Assembly (NCBI GenBank): GCA_021840255.1
Contig: JAKBYX010000018.1
Span: 1-37,352 of the forward strand
Source: Nitrospirota bacterium
GTDB taxonomy: Bacteria > Nitrospirota > Thermodesulfovibrionia > Thermodesulfovibrionales > JdFR-88
Length of the DNA stretch: 37,352 nt
Direction of reading: 5' to 3'
Shown here piece by piece: positions 22,551 to 31,444 of the stretch. Numbering within the stretch: position 1 is the first letter of the stretch; every line of letters begins with the position of its first letter. The notes under the pieces were generated by a model. That model saw only the letters and a program-made list of their open reading frames with translations, was not told the DNA's origin and searched no databases. Made by a program: the position numbers and the translations under genes.

Positions 22551-25500
22551 AAAGTTGGGAGAAAGTTGATTCGATGAGGAAAGCGGGGAGGGACATTTTT
22601 TTCATGAAACGCCATGCCGTGCTTTTGTTTGCCCTTGTGCTTTGTCTGGTTTTCCCCGGCGCCGCGCTGGCCATGTCAAACAGCGATTACTCCATTGTCC
22701 CCTCATATGTCGTGCAGAACGTGCCGCCCAACATAATGATCCTTCTGGACAACTCGGGGAGTTTTTACAATTTCGCCTACAGGGACAGCGGCAACGACTG
22801 CACCGAATGCGCGAACTCCAAATGCACGATCTCCGCGCCCCCATGCACAGGGTTCGATCCCACGGAGACCTATTACGGATACTTCAATTCGAAAACCTGG
22901 TACCAGTACTCAAGCAGCAGGTTCGCTCCCGACTCCACGAACCCCACCAATGCAACCATAGGCAGCAGCGTCGTCAACCCGGACACGGCCAACGACTGGG
23001 ACGGCAACTTCCTTAACTGGCTTACGATGCGGGAGACCGACGTGGCCAGAAAGGCCCTGACGGGCGGACTGTGCACCGGTGCGCATGGGTGCGGCTATAA
23101 TGGCGGAACGGACAGCAAGGGCTTTGACAGGCTCGTGGGGATAGGTGTGGACTCCGTGAGCCTTCGGGGAGGATATAAGCAGTTCCCAAGTTCTTTGGAG
23201 CCGAACAATTATTCGCCTTATACCAGTAACAACATAATTTTTGAGTGGACCGACAACGAATCATCCGGCAATTTCAACGTAGTGAACAATGGAGGGAACT
23301 GCCCTGGCAGCTCGACTTGCAACTACAACGTGAAGGTTCAGGTGCCGGTGGGTGTCAAAGGGGTTCTCCAGAAGGTGGTCGGGGCGAAGGCCAGGGTGGG
23401 CCTGGCCACCTTCGGGGCGCCCTGGAACGAGCCTGACGCATACGGGTATACCGGCAACGGCGATGGGGCCAACGTCCAGGTCAACATCGGCGGAGGCGTC
23501 CTTAATTCCGTGATAAACAAGATAAATAATGTGAAGCCCACCTCCAACACGCCTCTTGGGGAGGCGCTTTTCGAGGTGGCGGGCTATTTCGGGCAGGTGT
23601 CCAGTTATTTTAACCAGATCCCAAGCCCCGGGCCGGGGCCCAAGTATACCGGCGGCAGCTATGCCACTTCGAATGCGGGCGACGACCCTTACAACTACGG
23701 CACCAGCGGGCATCCGCAGTATCCCCCGTGCGCCAGGAATTTTGTCCTCCTTGTCACGGACGGAGAGCCGTGCGAGGACGGCGAGATACCTTCTTCCATA
23801 ATGAGCTGGGCCGCGCAGCGGTCTCCCTTTGTGTGCTCGAACACGGGCGATCTGGGCAACGGCACGCTCGACGGAAGCTGCCCTGCCATGTGCTCTGACG
23901 GCACCACTCCGCCTGGCGGGTCTGCCTGCACCTCCGCCCTGACGTGCCAATGTCCCTCCGGAACGATCGCTTATCCGGCGGAGTCGTCCTTCGAAACCTG
24001 CCCGGCGGGCAATGCCGCGGCCGGGCTGGAATCCGTTGCGCTCTGGATGCACGACGGAGATCCCACCGGGATAGGCGGCACGGCGGACGATATCCGGCAG
24101 AACATGGCCAATAAACCAGGCGGCATCAACAGCCTGAACCTCTATACGGTCTTTGCCTTCGGGCACGGCTTCAGCTCCACGCTGCTTAAATATGCCGCGA
24201 TAAACGGCGGGTTTACCGGCAGTTCCGATTACAAGCCGGATGTTGGGTCCGAGAAAGAATGGAGCTCAAACGGGTCCGGCGAGCCGGACAACTACTTTGA
24301 GGCCTCCGAGGGCACCGACCTTGAAAGCGCCCTGACCGATGCGCTTTCCTCCATGCTCAAGCGGGCCTCTTCGGGCACCGCGGCATCTGTGCTGGCGTCC
24401 GGGCAGGGCAGCGGCGCAAGCCTGGTGCAGGCCGTCTTCTATCCGAGACGCGCCTTCGGCAATGACGTCATAGACTGGAGCGGCGCCGCGCACGACTACT
24501 GGTTTTACGTGGACCCTTATTTCAGCAACAGCAACACGCTGGAACCGTCGGACGGAGACTATTATATGACTCTGGGGAACGGGACAACCCCGGGGGTGGG
24601 AGACGACGTCATATCGTTCTACTTCGATCCGAACAAGGGCAACACCATGGCCGACAGGTCTCTTTCCAAGTCAGACGGCTCGGCAGGTACCGAAGTCACA
24701 CCTACCGAGCCTTTTGAGCAACTTAAGGACCTCTGGGAGGCGGGCCTGCAGCTTTGGAGCGAAAGCCCGTCTTCCAGGAACATTTACACCAACATACCCA
24801 CCCAAACCGGCATCGCCAATATGGTCTCGTTTAATTTGACCAACGCATCCATTATCGGGAGCTATCTTAATGTAAGCAACCTCTACAACGGGGTGAACAG
24901 CGTTATCCAGTGGACCGAAGGTTATGATCTAACCGGGTACGACCCGGACAACGACGGAATAGACGATTACAGAAGCAGGCTGGTCGACGCCACCGGCAGC
25001 GGGAGTTACAACGTATGGAAGCTGGGCGACATACTCAACTCCACCCCCAGAATCGTTTCCTGGATGCCGCTTAACAATTATGACAAGGCTTACGGGGACA
25101 CCACCTATACCGAATATACCAACAGCTCCCAATATAAAAACAGGGGCACGGTTTACGCAGGGGGCAACGACGGCATGCTCCACGCCTTCAACCTGGGCCT
25201 GCTCAACGCGACGGGTCCGTTTGGCGTTTCAAACGCCGTGGCGCAGTTGGGATGCCAGGATGGATCAAGCCCTCCCAACTGCCAGACAGGTCCTGCCCTT
25301 GGAGCGGAGAGGTGGGCTTTTATCCCGGAAAGCGTCCTTCCGTATCTGCAGTATATCGCCGGGGTAGACTCCAGCATCATCAATGGGGAGAATTACGATG
25401 AGGGACCAAGCTACAGCCACATCTACACCGTGGACCTCACCCCGTATGTTTTTGATGCCTCGATCGGAGGCTGCGGGAACGGATCGGATTACTGGGACTG

Positions 25501-27148
25501 CCCCAAGCAGGAATCAACCTGGAGGACGATACTCATAGGCGGAATGCGCCTGGGAGGAGCGAGCGCACCGGCAAGCAAAAACTGCTGCTCCATCGAAAAC
25601 CAGACCAGCAGCTGCAATTCGAGCAACACGTGCAGCCAGTCCTGCAACCAGACCAACAGCCCCGACGTCACCTGCAACACGACAAACGGCTGTAACGCTT
25701 ACTGCGTGGGCACGCCCGCCACGGACCCGTTCGGAAACGCCATAGGCTATTCCTCTTATTTCGCCCTGGACATAACGGATGAGAATAACCCCAAACTGCT
25801 TTGGGAGTTCACCAGCCCCTCCCTGGGGTTTGCCACCAGCGGGCCTGCGGTTGTGCGCGTCAGCGCAAACGATGACCCCAATGGGTACTCCAAAAACGGG
25901 GAATGGTTCGTCGTCTTCGGGTCCGGCCCGACCGGCCCCATAGATACGGCCGCCAACCAGTTCCTGGGCTACTCGGACCAGGACCTGAGTTATTTTGTCC
26001 TTGACCTGGCGACCGGCAAGCTTGTAAAGACGATCGATACGGGCATACAGGACGCCTTTTCCGGCGACCTCTTCAACGCCACCAACGACTCCGACCAGAA
26101 CTACAGCGACGAAGCCGTTTTCGGTGGGTACGTGGACGACGGTGACAACAGCGGCGCCTGGACACAGGGAGGGGTTGTCAGGATACTCACGATAGGGGCA
26201 AACGGCCAGGAGTTGCGAGATGGCCAGGGCAACCCGGACCCTAACCAGTGGACTTTCAGCAAGGTCATAGACGGCATCGGGCCTGTGACCACGAGCGTCG
26301 CCCGGCTCCAGAACAATAACACAAACGCGCTCTGGCTCTATTTCGGGACCGGCAGGGACTACTATTCGCTGTCGGCCATTAACAGCCAGGGCGCTATTCA
26401 GCCCATAGTGGACGCCCAGACCAACCAGAATTACCTGGTCGGCATGCAAGACCCCTGCTATGAAGGCACTTCAAAGCTTTTCTGCACCGGGGCCGGCTCC
26501 AACTGCTCAGCGAGCTGCACAAACGGCTTGAGCGGGACAACCAACCTTGAGCAGGTGGACCTGAGTTCCTGCGCCGGGGCGACCCTGGGCAGCAGCGATT
26601 ACGGCTGGTATATGGACCTCGATGCCGCGGGCTGTTACACATATCCGGAGATCATCGGGGACCCGCTGCAGGTCAGCTCCTCATGTGAGCAGTGCCCGGT
26701 GCCAAGCGGCTGCCCCACATCCAGCTCGGACAACTACGTCAGCTGCCCTGGAGACACCTCCCTTTGCGGCGCCAACGGCGGCTATTATTACGGGGCCGAA
26801 CGGGTGATCACGGACCCGGATGCAAGCATTTCGGGCGCGGTCTATTTCACCACTTACAAACCGTACTTCGAGCAGTGCGGCATAGGCGGAAAGAGCTTCC
26901 TCTGGGCGGCCAACTACAACAACGGGGCCTGCCTTGCGGATTCCATCGGCAATGAGGGCAAAGGGGTGGCCCTACTGCAGGTCTCTACCGGCAGCATACA
27001 ACAGATAAACCTGGGCACGTCCCTTAACGGACACGGCGGCAGGAGCTCAAGCTCATTTGAGGGCATGCCGCCCACGGCGCAGGGGCTGGCGCTGTTCACC
27101 GCGCCACCGCCGGTAGAGAAGATACTTCACATCAGGGAGGAGCAGTAA
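22547..27148 (+). CDS. pilY1: PilY1-like type IV pilus tip adhesin/assembly protein
   Basis: 1533 residues from ATG 22547 (ATGA overlap); ATG 22604 gives a classical signal peptide (MKRHAVLLFALVLCLVFPGAALA) and may be the true start. Near residues 62-72 is IMILLDNSGS, the MIDAS motif of a von Willebrand A domain, with SNTPLGEALF and LLVTDGEP further on. The C-terminal half is the PilY1 beta-propeller, with GTVYAGGNDGMLHAFN (about 865) and an EF-hand-like Ca2+ loop DPDNDGIDD (about 799-807). It binds Ca2+, primes pilus extension and acts in adhesion in Pseudomonas and Neisseria. A Cys-rich Asn/Ser segment at about 1010-1056 holds about ten cysteines. Minor pilin genes follow. Confidence 0.94.
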   Translation: MKSWEKVDSMRKAGRDIFFMKRHAVLLFALVLCLVFPGAALAMSNSDYSIVPSYVVQNVPPNIMILLDNSGSFYNFAYRDSGNDCTECANSKCTISAPPCTGFDPTETYYGYFNSKTWYQYSSSRFAPDSTNPTNATIGSSVVNPDTANDWDGNFLNWLTMRETDVARKALTGGLCTGAHGCGYNGGTDSKGFDRLVGIGVDSVSLRGGYKQFPSSLEPNNYSPYTSNNIIFEWTDNESSGNFNVVNNGGNCPGSSTCNYNVKVQVPVGVKGVLQKVVGAKARVGLATFGAPWNEPDAYGYTGNGDGANVQVNIGGGVLNSVINKINNVKPTSNTPLGEALFEVAGYFGQVSSYFNQIPSPGPGPKYTGGSYATSNAGDDPYNYGTSGHPQYPPCARNFVLLVTDGEPCEDGEIPSSIMSWAAQRSPFVCSNTGDLGNGTLDGSCPAMCSDGTTPPGGSACTSALTCQCPSGTIAYPAESSFETCPAGNAAAGLESVALWMHDGDPTGIGGTADDIRQNMANKPGGINSLNLYTVFAFGHGFSSTLLKYAAINGGFTGSSDYKPDVGSEKEWSSNGSGEPDNYFEASEGTDLESALTDALSSMLKRASSGTAASVLASGQGSGASLVQAVFYPRRAFGNDVIDWSGAAHDYWFYVDPYFSNSNTLEPSDGDYYMTLGNGTTPGVGDDVISFYFDPNKGNTMADRSLSKSDGSAGTEVTPTEPFEQLKDLWEAGLQLWSESPSSRNIYTNIPTQTGIANMVSFNLTNASIIGSYLNVSNLYNGVNSVIQWTEGYDLTGYDPDNDGIDDYRSRLVDATGSGSYNVWKLGDILNSTPRIVSWMPLNNYDKAYGDTTYTEYTNSSQYKNRGTVYAGGNDGMLHAFNLGLLNATGPFGVSNAVAQLGCQDGSSPPNCQTGPALGAERWAFIPESVLPYLQYIAGVDSSIINGENYDEGPSYSHIYTVDLTPYVFDASIGGCGNGSDYWDCPKQESTWRTILIGGMRLGGASAPASKNCCSIENQTSSCNSSNTCSQSCNQTNSPDVTCNTTNGCNAYCVGTPATDPFGNAIGYSSYFALDITDENNPKLLWEFTSPSLGFATSGPAVVRVSANDDPNGYSKNGEWFVVFGSGPTGPIDTAANQFLGYSDQDLSYFVLDLATGKLVKTIDTGIQDAFSGDLFNATNDSDQNYSDEAVFGGYVDDGDNSGAWTQGGVVRILTIGANGQELRDGQGNPDPNQWTFSKVIDGIGPVTTSVARLQNNNTNALWLYFGTGRDYYSLSAINSQGAIQPIVDAQTNQNYLVGMQDPCYEGTSKLFCTGAGSNCSASCTNGLSGTTNLEQVDLSSCAGATLGSSDYGWYMDLDAAGCYTYPEIIGDPLQVSSSCEQCPVPSGCPTSSSDNYVSCPGDTSLCGANGGYYYGAERVITDPDASISGAVYFTTYKPYFEQCGIGGKSFLWAANYNNGACLADSIGNEGKGVALLQVSTGSIQQINLGTSLNGHGGRSSSSFEGMPPTAQGLALFTAPPPVEKILHIREEQ

Positions 27149-27151
27149 GGC

Positions 27152-27658
27152 TTGAAGGGAAGGGGGAAAAAGGGCTTTACCCTGATAGAACTGCTGGTCG
27201 TCCTGGCCCTGATGGCCGTGCTGGCCGCTATCGGGTTTAACCTGGACGGATGGGAAACCAAGTTCAGGGCGGAATCGGACATGAAGCGGGCGTATTCGGA
27301 TTTGATGAACGCAAGGCAAACGGCGGCAACACAAAAAAGGATGGTCTTCGTGCAAATGACTAACAACGGTTACACGGTCTATGCCGATACGGACCCTGCT
27401 CCCGATGGGGACGGACAGCTCGAAACGGGACCGGGACAAGACACTAAACTCACGAAATTATGCGAAACCTTCGGCAGCGGAGTGCAGATCGAAAACCCTG
27501 TAAACATCTCCATCTCGCCAGACGGGCTTTTGTCACCTGCGGCGAGCATATATTTTCAATCTCAGAGCGCACCCCAGTTGAACTGTCTGGCGCTGACTCC
27601 TACGGACATTTCAATGGGCTTGTGGAACAGCACAAAAAATGACTGTGATATCAAATAG
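27152..27658 (+). CDS. FimT/GspH-type minor pseudopilin
   Basis: 168 residues. TTG start at 27152, 3 bp after the pilY1 stop. The type IV prepilin signal GKKG/FTLIELLVVLALMAVLAAIGF has a short basic leader, Gly before the cleavage site, Phe+1 and Glu+5. The remainder is a small globular head (AYSDLMNARQTAATQKRMVFVQMTNNGYTVYAD) like FimT/GspH proteins, which sit at or near the pilus tip. Second minor-pilin-type gene after pilY1. The gene end overlaps the next by 20 nt. Confidence 0.85.
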   Translation: MKGRGKKGFTLIELLVVLALMAVLAAIGFNLDGWETKFRAESDMKRAYSDLMNARQTAATQKRMVFVQMTNNGYTVYADTDPAPDGDGQLETGPGQDTKLTKLCETFGSGVQIENPVNISISPDGLLSPAASIYFQSQSAPQLNCLALTPTDISMGLWNSTKNDCDIK

Positions 27659-28043
27659 GCATTTTAATAAAAAAGGCGACACGCTGGTAGAGGTCATGAT
27701 AGCCATGGTCCTCTTCCTATTTATATTCATTGCGGTGCTGCAGACCTCGCTTCTTGCGATAGATTCAAACACCAGGAACATGCTGCGCAACGAGGCTGTA
27801 AAAATTGCTGGCCAATCCATGAACATAGCCAGGAGCATGCCCTTTAACAATCTGCCCAATATGGCCGGCCAGGCAAACCCCATTACCATAACCAGGAATT
27901 TCAGGAGCTTCCCCGTGAATTATTTGGTGACCAATACGCCTGTAGCCATTTCCCAGGACGATGAGCAGGTTACGGTGCAGGTGGTGTGGCCGTGGAGGGG
28001 ACAAAGTTACACTTACCGGATACAGACGGTGATAGGGCGATGA
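27639..28043 (+). CDS. pilV: PilV-type minor pilin
   Basis: 134 residues. Prepilin signal KKG/DTLVEVMIAMVLFLFIFIAVLQTSLLAI: cleavage after Gly, Asp at +1 (Phe is usual) and Glu at +5. After the helix comes DSNTRNMLRNEAVKIAGQSMNIARSMPFNNL, characteristic of PilV-like minor pilins, and a short C-terminal beta sheet. ATG 27639 lies in the end of the preceding gene (20-nt overlap) and the stop overlaps the next start, so the group is co-translated. Symbol by type and gene order. Confidence 0.8.
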   Translation: MTVISNRHFNKKGDTLVEVMIAMVLFLFIFIAVLQTSLLAIDSNTRNMLRNEAVKIAGQSMNIARSMPFNNLPNMAGQANPITITRNFRSFPVNYLVTNTPVAISQDDEQVTVQVVWPWRGQSYTYRIQTVIGR

Positions 28044-29323
28044 TGCGGGAAGCTGAAATAAAGACTTATTTATTCCCTCACTCCAGCCCCTCTCCCGAGG
28101 GTAGAGGGGGAAAATCCGGAGAGGGAGAAACGAAGAGTAGGGAATATAACGCTGGCGTTCACCGCAAATCGCTTTCAGGCGGCCAGGGCGGCTTTACGCT
28201 CATCGAGCTGCTGGTTACGATCGTCATCTCGCTTTTCGCCATCGCGGCGACCACCTCGCTGTTTGGACAGCTCTTCGCCCAGTTCAAGCAGGAAAGCAGG
28301 GTGTCCCAGACGGACATAGGGAGCGCCATCGGGCTTCAGTACCTGCAAAAAGATATCCAGGGCGCGGGGTACGGTTTACCATGGAACCTGGGCGGTCTCA
28401 ATTACAACGAGTACAGCGGCACTGGCAATGCCCTGAACGGCAACGACGCCCCGGCCGGTGCGCCCAGGGCCATATTCAGCATACCCAATGCCGGCGTGAA
28501 CAACTCCGATTACCTGGTCATAAAGTCCCAATCGACCGGCTTCGCAAGCGACAGCGCCGCGGGCAAATTCAGCATCCTTAACTCAACCGGGCCCAAACAG
28601 TGGGGGCAGCCAACTCCGGACCTGAACTACGACTTTTCTCCCTCGGACAACGTTATTGTCGAATCCACCAGCAACGGTACCCCCTCGCTTGTGACCAGCG
28701 GCGGCTCTTTCTATGCGCTGTACAACGGCGTAACCGCTTTCGCCCCAACCGGCCCCAGGCAGACGTACATGATCTATGGAATAGCTGATGCAGCCAACGC
28801 GCCACACGGTTTGCGCATGCCCTTTAACAGGGCGGACTACTTCATAACCCCGCATGACGGGATCGTCCCGGCCGCCGGGAATTGCCCCGCGCAGACCGTT
28901 CCCGTGCCCTCAAGGTGCGCCCCCGGCACAGGGGAGCTTGTGAAGGCGGTCCTGCAACCGGACAGCCAGACCGGCGGGTGTTTCACCTATTACCCTATTC
29001 TGGACTGCGTGGGTGACATGAAGGTCGAATTCGATCTTTACGTCAACAATGCGGATGTGCTCAGCAACGACATCTATACGAACCCGCTCAGCGCCAGCCA
29101 GATACGCCAGCAGGTGAAGGAGGTCAGGGTATTTATCCTGGCCCAGGAGGGCCAGAAGGACCCCTCCTACAAATATCCGGCAAACTTGAACCCCATCTTC
29201 CTGGGGGACCCGGGCGTCGGCGCAAATTACACGCTTGATTTAACCAATGACGCAAATAGCCAGTTGAACTATAGGTGGAAGGTGTACACGATTATCGAAA
29301 AACCGATGAATTTGGGCCAATGA
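28040..29323 (+). CDS. pilW: PilW-type minor pilin with an unusually long leader
   Basis: 427 residues from ATG 28040, which overlaps the pilV stop as ATGA. An earlier in-frame start at 27986 would lie inside pilV. The prepilin cleavage site GG/FTLIELLVTIVISLFAIAATTSLFG comes only after about 50 residues, against a usual leader of 5-25. The extra length is a C/G-rich palindromic repeat (28075-28127) read in frame; no start codon occurs between the repeat and the cleavage site. The mature part has the PilW order: helix, TDIGSAIGLQYLQKDIQGAGYG, then a beta-rich head and the late segment QVKEVRVFILAQEG. PilW supports assembly of PilX, PilV and PilY1 tips. Confidence 0.85.
   Translation: MMREAEIKTYLFPHSSPSPEGRGGKSGEGETKSREYNAGVHRKSLSGGQGGFTLIELLVTIVISLFAIAATTSLFGQLFAQFKQESRVSQTDIGSAIGLQYLQKDIQGAGYGLPWNLGGLNYNEYSGTGNALNGNDAPAGAPRAIFSIPNAGVNNSDYLVIKSQSTGFASDSAAGKFSILNSTGPKQWGQPTPDLNYDFSPSDNVIVESTSNGTPSLVTSGGSFYALYNGVTAFAPTGPRQTYMIYGIADAANAPHGLRMPFNRADYFITPHDGIVPAAGNCPAQTVPVPSRCAPGTGELVKAVLQPDSQTGGCFTYYPILDCVGDMKVEFDLYVNNADVLSNDIYTNPLSASQIRQQVKEVRVFILAQEGQKDPSYKYPANLNPIFLGDPGVGANYTLDLTNDANSQLNYRWKVYTIIEKPMNLGQ
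28075..28127. repeat. Palindromic repeat copy 2, inside the pilW leader
   Basis: CCCTCACTCCAGCCCCTCTC then GAGGGTAGAGGGG: arms CCCCTCTCCC/GGGTAGAGGGG enclose GA. The outer CCCTC (28075-28079) and GAGGG (28121-28125) also pair. It shares its left half and GAGAGGG right end with the intergenic repeat at 21912-21998. Confidence 0.65.
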
Positions 29324-29343
29324 AACCGGATGAATTTTAGCCG

Positions 29344-29958
29344 ATGAAAGAGATAAGGAAACTTATAAGACCCATATGCAATGAAAGCGGCCTGACCCTG
29401 GTAATAGTCATGGTGCTGTCCGTGGTGGCGCTCCTGATGATGTCCGCCCTCATTTACATGGTGCAGTCCGGCACGGAGATATCGGGCATGCAAAAAAGGT
29501 TTACTACCGCGGTTGACGCGGGCATGGGCGGGGTGGACGTGACCAGGCAATTCATAGATACGCAGGGGTCGCCACCCAATTTGGGCGCCATAAATTTTAA
29601 GCTTACAACGGAAGGAAGCAATTGCTCCACCATAAAGCTTACGAAGCCCACTTCAGCCTGGGGGGTCTGCAACTCGTCGGTTGTGCTGAACCCCGCGGAC
29701 AGTCCCAACTCTGCCAATGCCAGCTATGACATGACCGCCACGCTTGGGCAATATACCGTCTACGCAAAGATCGTGGACACCGTGCCGGGCAATACGGCGC
29801 AGGGAGCGGGCCTTGTGCAGACCGGGGTAGTGGCCTCCAATTCGGGCCAGACGCCTGTCCAGGCGGTGCCCTATCTCTATACCCTGGAAGTGCTTTCTCA
29901 GGGCACGGACCAGAGCCTGCGCGAGCGTTCCAAGCTCACGGCGGTTTACCAGTACTGA
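29344..29958 (+). CDS. pilX: PilX-type minor pilin
   Basis: 204 residues. The signal ESG/LTLVIVMVLSVVALLMMSALIYMVQSGTEI has Gly before the cleavage site, but +5 is Val, not Glu (positions +1 to +5 are LTLVI). A missing Glu+5 is typical of PilX/GspK-like proteins at the tip of the fibre. After the helix, SGTEISGMQKRFTTAVDAGMGGVDVTRQFID matches PilX N-terminal families. The head has two cysteines (NCSTIK, GVCNSS) that could form a disulfide. Starts 20 bp after pilW. Confidence 0.82.
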   Translation: MKEIRKLIRPICNESGLTLVIVMVLSVVALLMMSALIYMVQSGTEISGMQKRFTTAVDAGMGGVDVTRQFIDTQGSPPNLGAINFKLTTEGSNCSTIKLTKPTSAWGVCNSSVVLNPADSPNSANASYDMTATLGQYTVYAKIVDTVPGNTAQGAGLVQTGVVASNSGQTPVQAVPYLYTLEVLSQGTDQSLRERSKLTAVYQY

Positions 29959-29962
29959 AAAA

Positions 29963-31012
29963 ATGAAAACAAGGTTTCTTATAGAGCGCCTCAAGGACTC
30001 CCTTTCATCCGTTTTCAAAACAAGCAAGGGCGAGCTCAAAAAAAAGCCGCTCCTTATTGTCCTTGGTTCCACTTTTGTTCTGGTTGCGGGTATTCTGTTT
30101 TTTGCGTTTAACGGATCGAAGACCCCCCTACAAAATGCAATGCTCCAAAACGCGGCAAATCCGCGGGCCGCGGCGGGCGAAACGCCTTCCGGACAGGCGG
30201 GGCAAAGCCCCCAGGCGGAGCAAAAAAACAGAAACCTCTCTCTTGCGATCGTTCCAGGGCAGGCCTACGCGGGCACGGTGCTCCATCTTTCGGCGGGCGG
30301 GTTTAATCTGTCCGATGCCCAGATAGAATGGATGGTGAACGGGATGGCGCGTGTGCCGGACTCTCCTATTGAGTTCGATACAAAAGACCTTTCCAAGGGA
30401 GACGTCGTGCAGGCTGATGCCGGCATAAACGGGATGGAAGTAAAGTCAAACAGCGTAACATTAGGAGATGCGCCGCTTACTCTTGAAAGCGTAAGGCTTA
30501 TGCCGGAGGTCTTCAAGCCGGGCGAAAACCTGTATGTGGATGCCAGTATGGCGGGCGGCGGGACTAAAAACATCGCTTATGAATGGACGGTAAACGGGAA
30601 GTTCGCTGGTAATTCAAACAGTCTTGGAATGCCCGTGAAAAGGGGAGACGATGTAAGCGTAAAGGTTACTCCATGCGGAGCCCCCGTATATCAATACGAA
30701 AATGGCTGCGGGCAGCCGGTGGTTCTCCAGAGGCGGATAGAGAACATGCCTCCCATGTTCAGCCGGCATGTAAGCACCACGTTTGATGGGACCCTCTACA
30801 CGGCCCAGTTAAGCGCCACGGACCCGGACGGCGACCCTATTACGTACTCGCTTGAGGGCGCGCCGGATGGGATGAAGATAGACGCTTCGAGCGGGCTGAT
30901 ACAATGGAAGGCGCCGCAGGAGGTTTTTTTGAAGGGCGTCCAGGTGACCGCTGTGGCGAGTGACGGCCACGGGGGCACATCCAGAATGACGTTAAACATA
31001 AGCCCCAAGTAG
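29963..31012 (+). CDS. Membrane-anchored protein with Ig/cadherin-like domain, end of pilus operon
   Basis: 349 residues, no named family. A cytoplasmic Lys-rich start is followed by one membrane helix (KPLLIVLGSTFVLVAGILFFAF, about 29-50), a Pro/Gln/Ala linker (about 55-95), then beta domains. The last 90 residues are a cadherin/putative-Ig module: NMPPMFSRHVSTT, then LSATDPDGDPITYSLEGAPDGMKIDASSGLIQWKAP and VTAVASDGHGGTSRMTLNI, the usual DPDGD and DG.GG calcium/turn motifs. It starts 4 bp after pilX and is surely in the same operon. It probably faces the periplasm and interacts with minor pilins or PilY1 (inference). Confidence 0.75.
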   Translation: MKTRFLIERLKDSLSSVFKTSKGELKKKPLLIVLGSTFVLVAGILFFAFNGSKTPLQNAMLQNAANPRAAAGETPSGQAGQSPQAEQKNRNLSLAIVPGQAYAGTVLHLSAGGFNLSDAQIEWMVNGMARVPDSPIEFDTKDLSKGDVVQADAGINGMEVKSNSVTLGDAPLTLESVRLMPEVFKPGENLYVDASMAGGGTKNIAYEWTVNGKFAGNSNSLGMPVKRGDDVSVKVTPCGAPVYQYENGCGQPVVLQRRIENMPPMFSRHVSTTFDGTLYTAQLSATDPDGDPITYSLEGAPDGMKIDASSGLIQWKAPQEVFLKGVQVTAVASDGHGGTSRMTLNISPK

Positions 31013-31073
31013 AAGCGGGCAGGATGAACGCTTAATATAAAACCGCGGCAAGTCATAGGATTTTTTGTTTATA

Positions 31074-31220
31074 GGGGGCGGATGGCATTCGCTCCCCTAA
31101 GTGGCGTCTCACCCGTTTTTTTTGCCAGCACACCCTTGTATGCCGCGCCGGGTTTACTGGTGACCGCTGCGTTATGTGACGTGCCCGCGCCACCCCGCTG
31201 CGCTCACACCATCCGCCCCC
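31074..31220 (-). mobile_element. 147-bp repeat element with perfect terminal inverted repeats, copy B
   Basis: GGGGGCGGATGG (31074-31085) and CCATCCGCCCCC (31209-31220) are perfect 12-bp terminal inverted repeats. Each end is flanked by TA, as expected for a TA target duplication of the IS630/mariner type. Reverse-complemented, the whole element aligns end to end with copy A at 17884-18026 with a few short gaps. Orientation is opposite to copy A. It lies between the pilus operon and gyrA. Confidence 0.8.
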
Positions 31221-31444
31221 TACAACGGAAAATAAACTATAAGCCTCTATCTTTGATAAGCGCTCCACGGAAAAAGCTATGCAGCGTATTCTCTAAATCA
31301 CCTTAACCAGTTTTGTTTTCCTTTTTTTCGGGGGCATGGCGAAGCCCCATACCCCAAGGGTGGCGGGCGGGATACGATAAACCCACATAAATATGTTAAA
31401 ATAAATAGATTTTTTCCATATCCGAGGGGGGTATTTCACCTTAA
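31221..31444 (+). promoter_or_regulatory. gyrA upstream region
   Basis: A GGGGC-ATGGCGAA-GCCCC hairpin (31331-31348) is followed by further G/C-rich repeats and then an AT-rich stretch with a -10-like TTAAAAT (31393-31399). GAGGGGGG (31424-31431) is 13 nt before the ATG, a long Shine-Dalgarno spacing. No gene is supported in this stretch. Confidence 0.35.

Noticed and set aside
25514..26449. Open frame of 311 codons on the minus strand (and a similar one at 23261-24166)
   Set aside because: Antisense to pilY1; GC-rich codon bias creates long shadow frames there.
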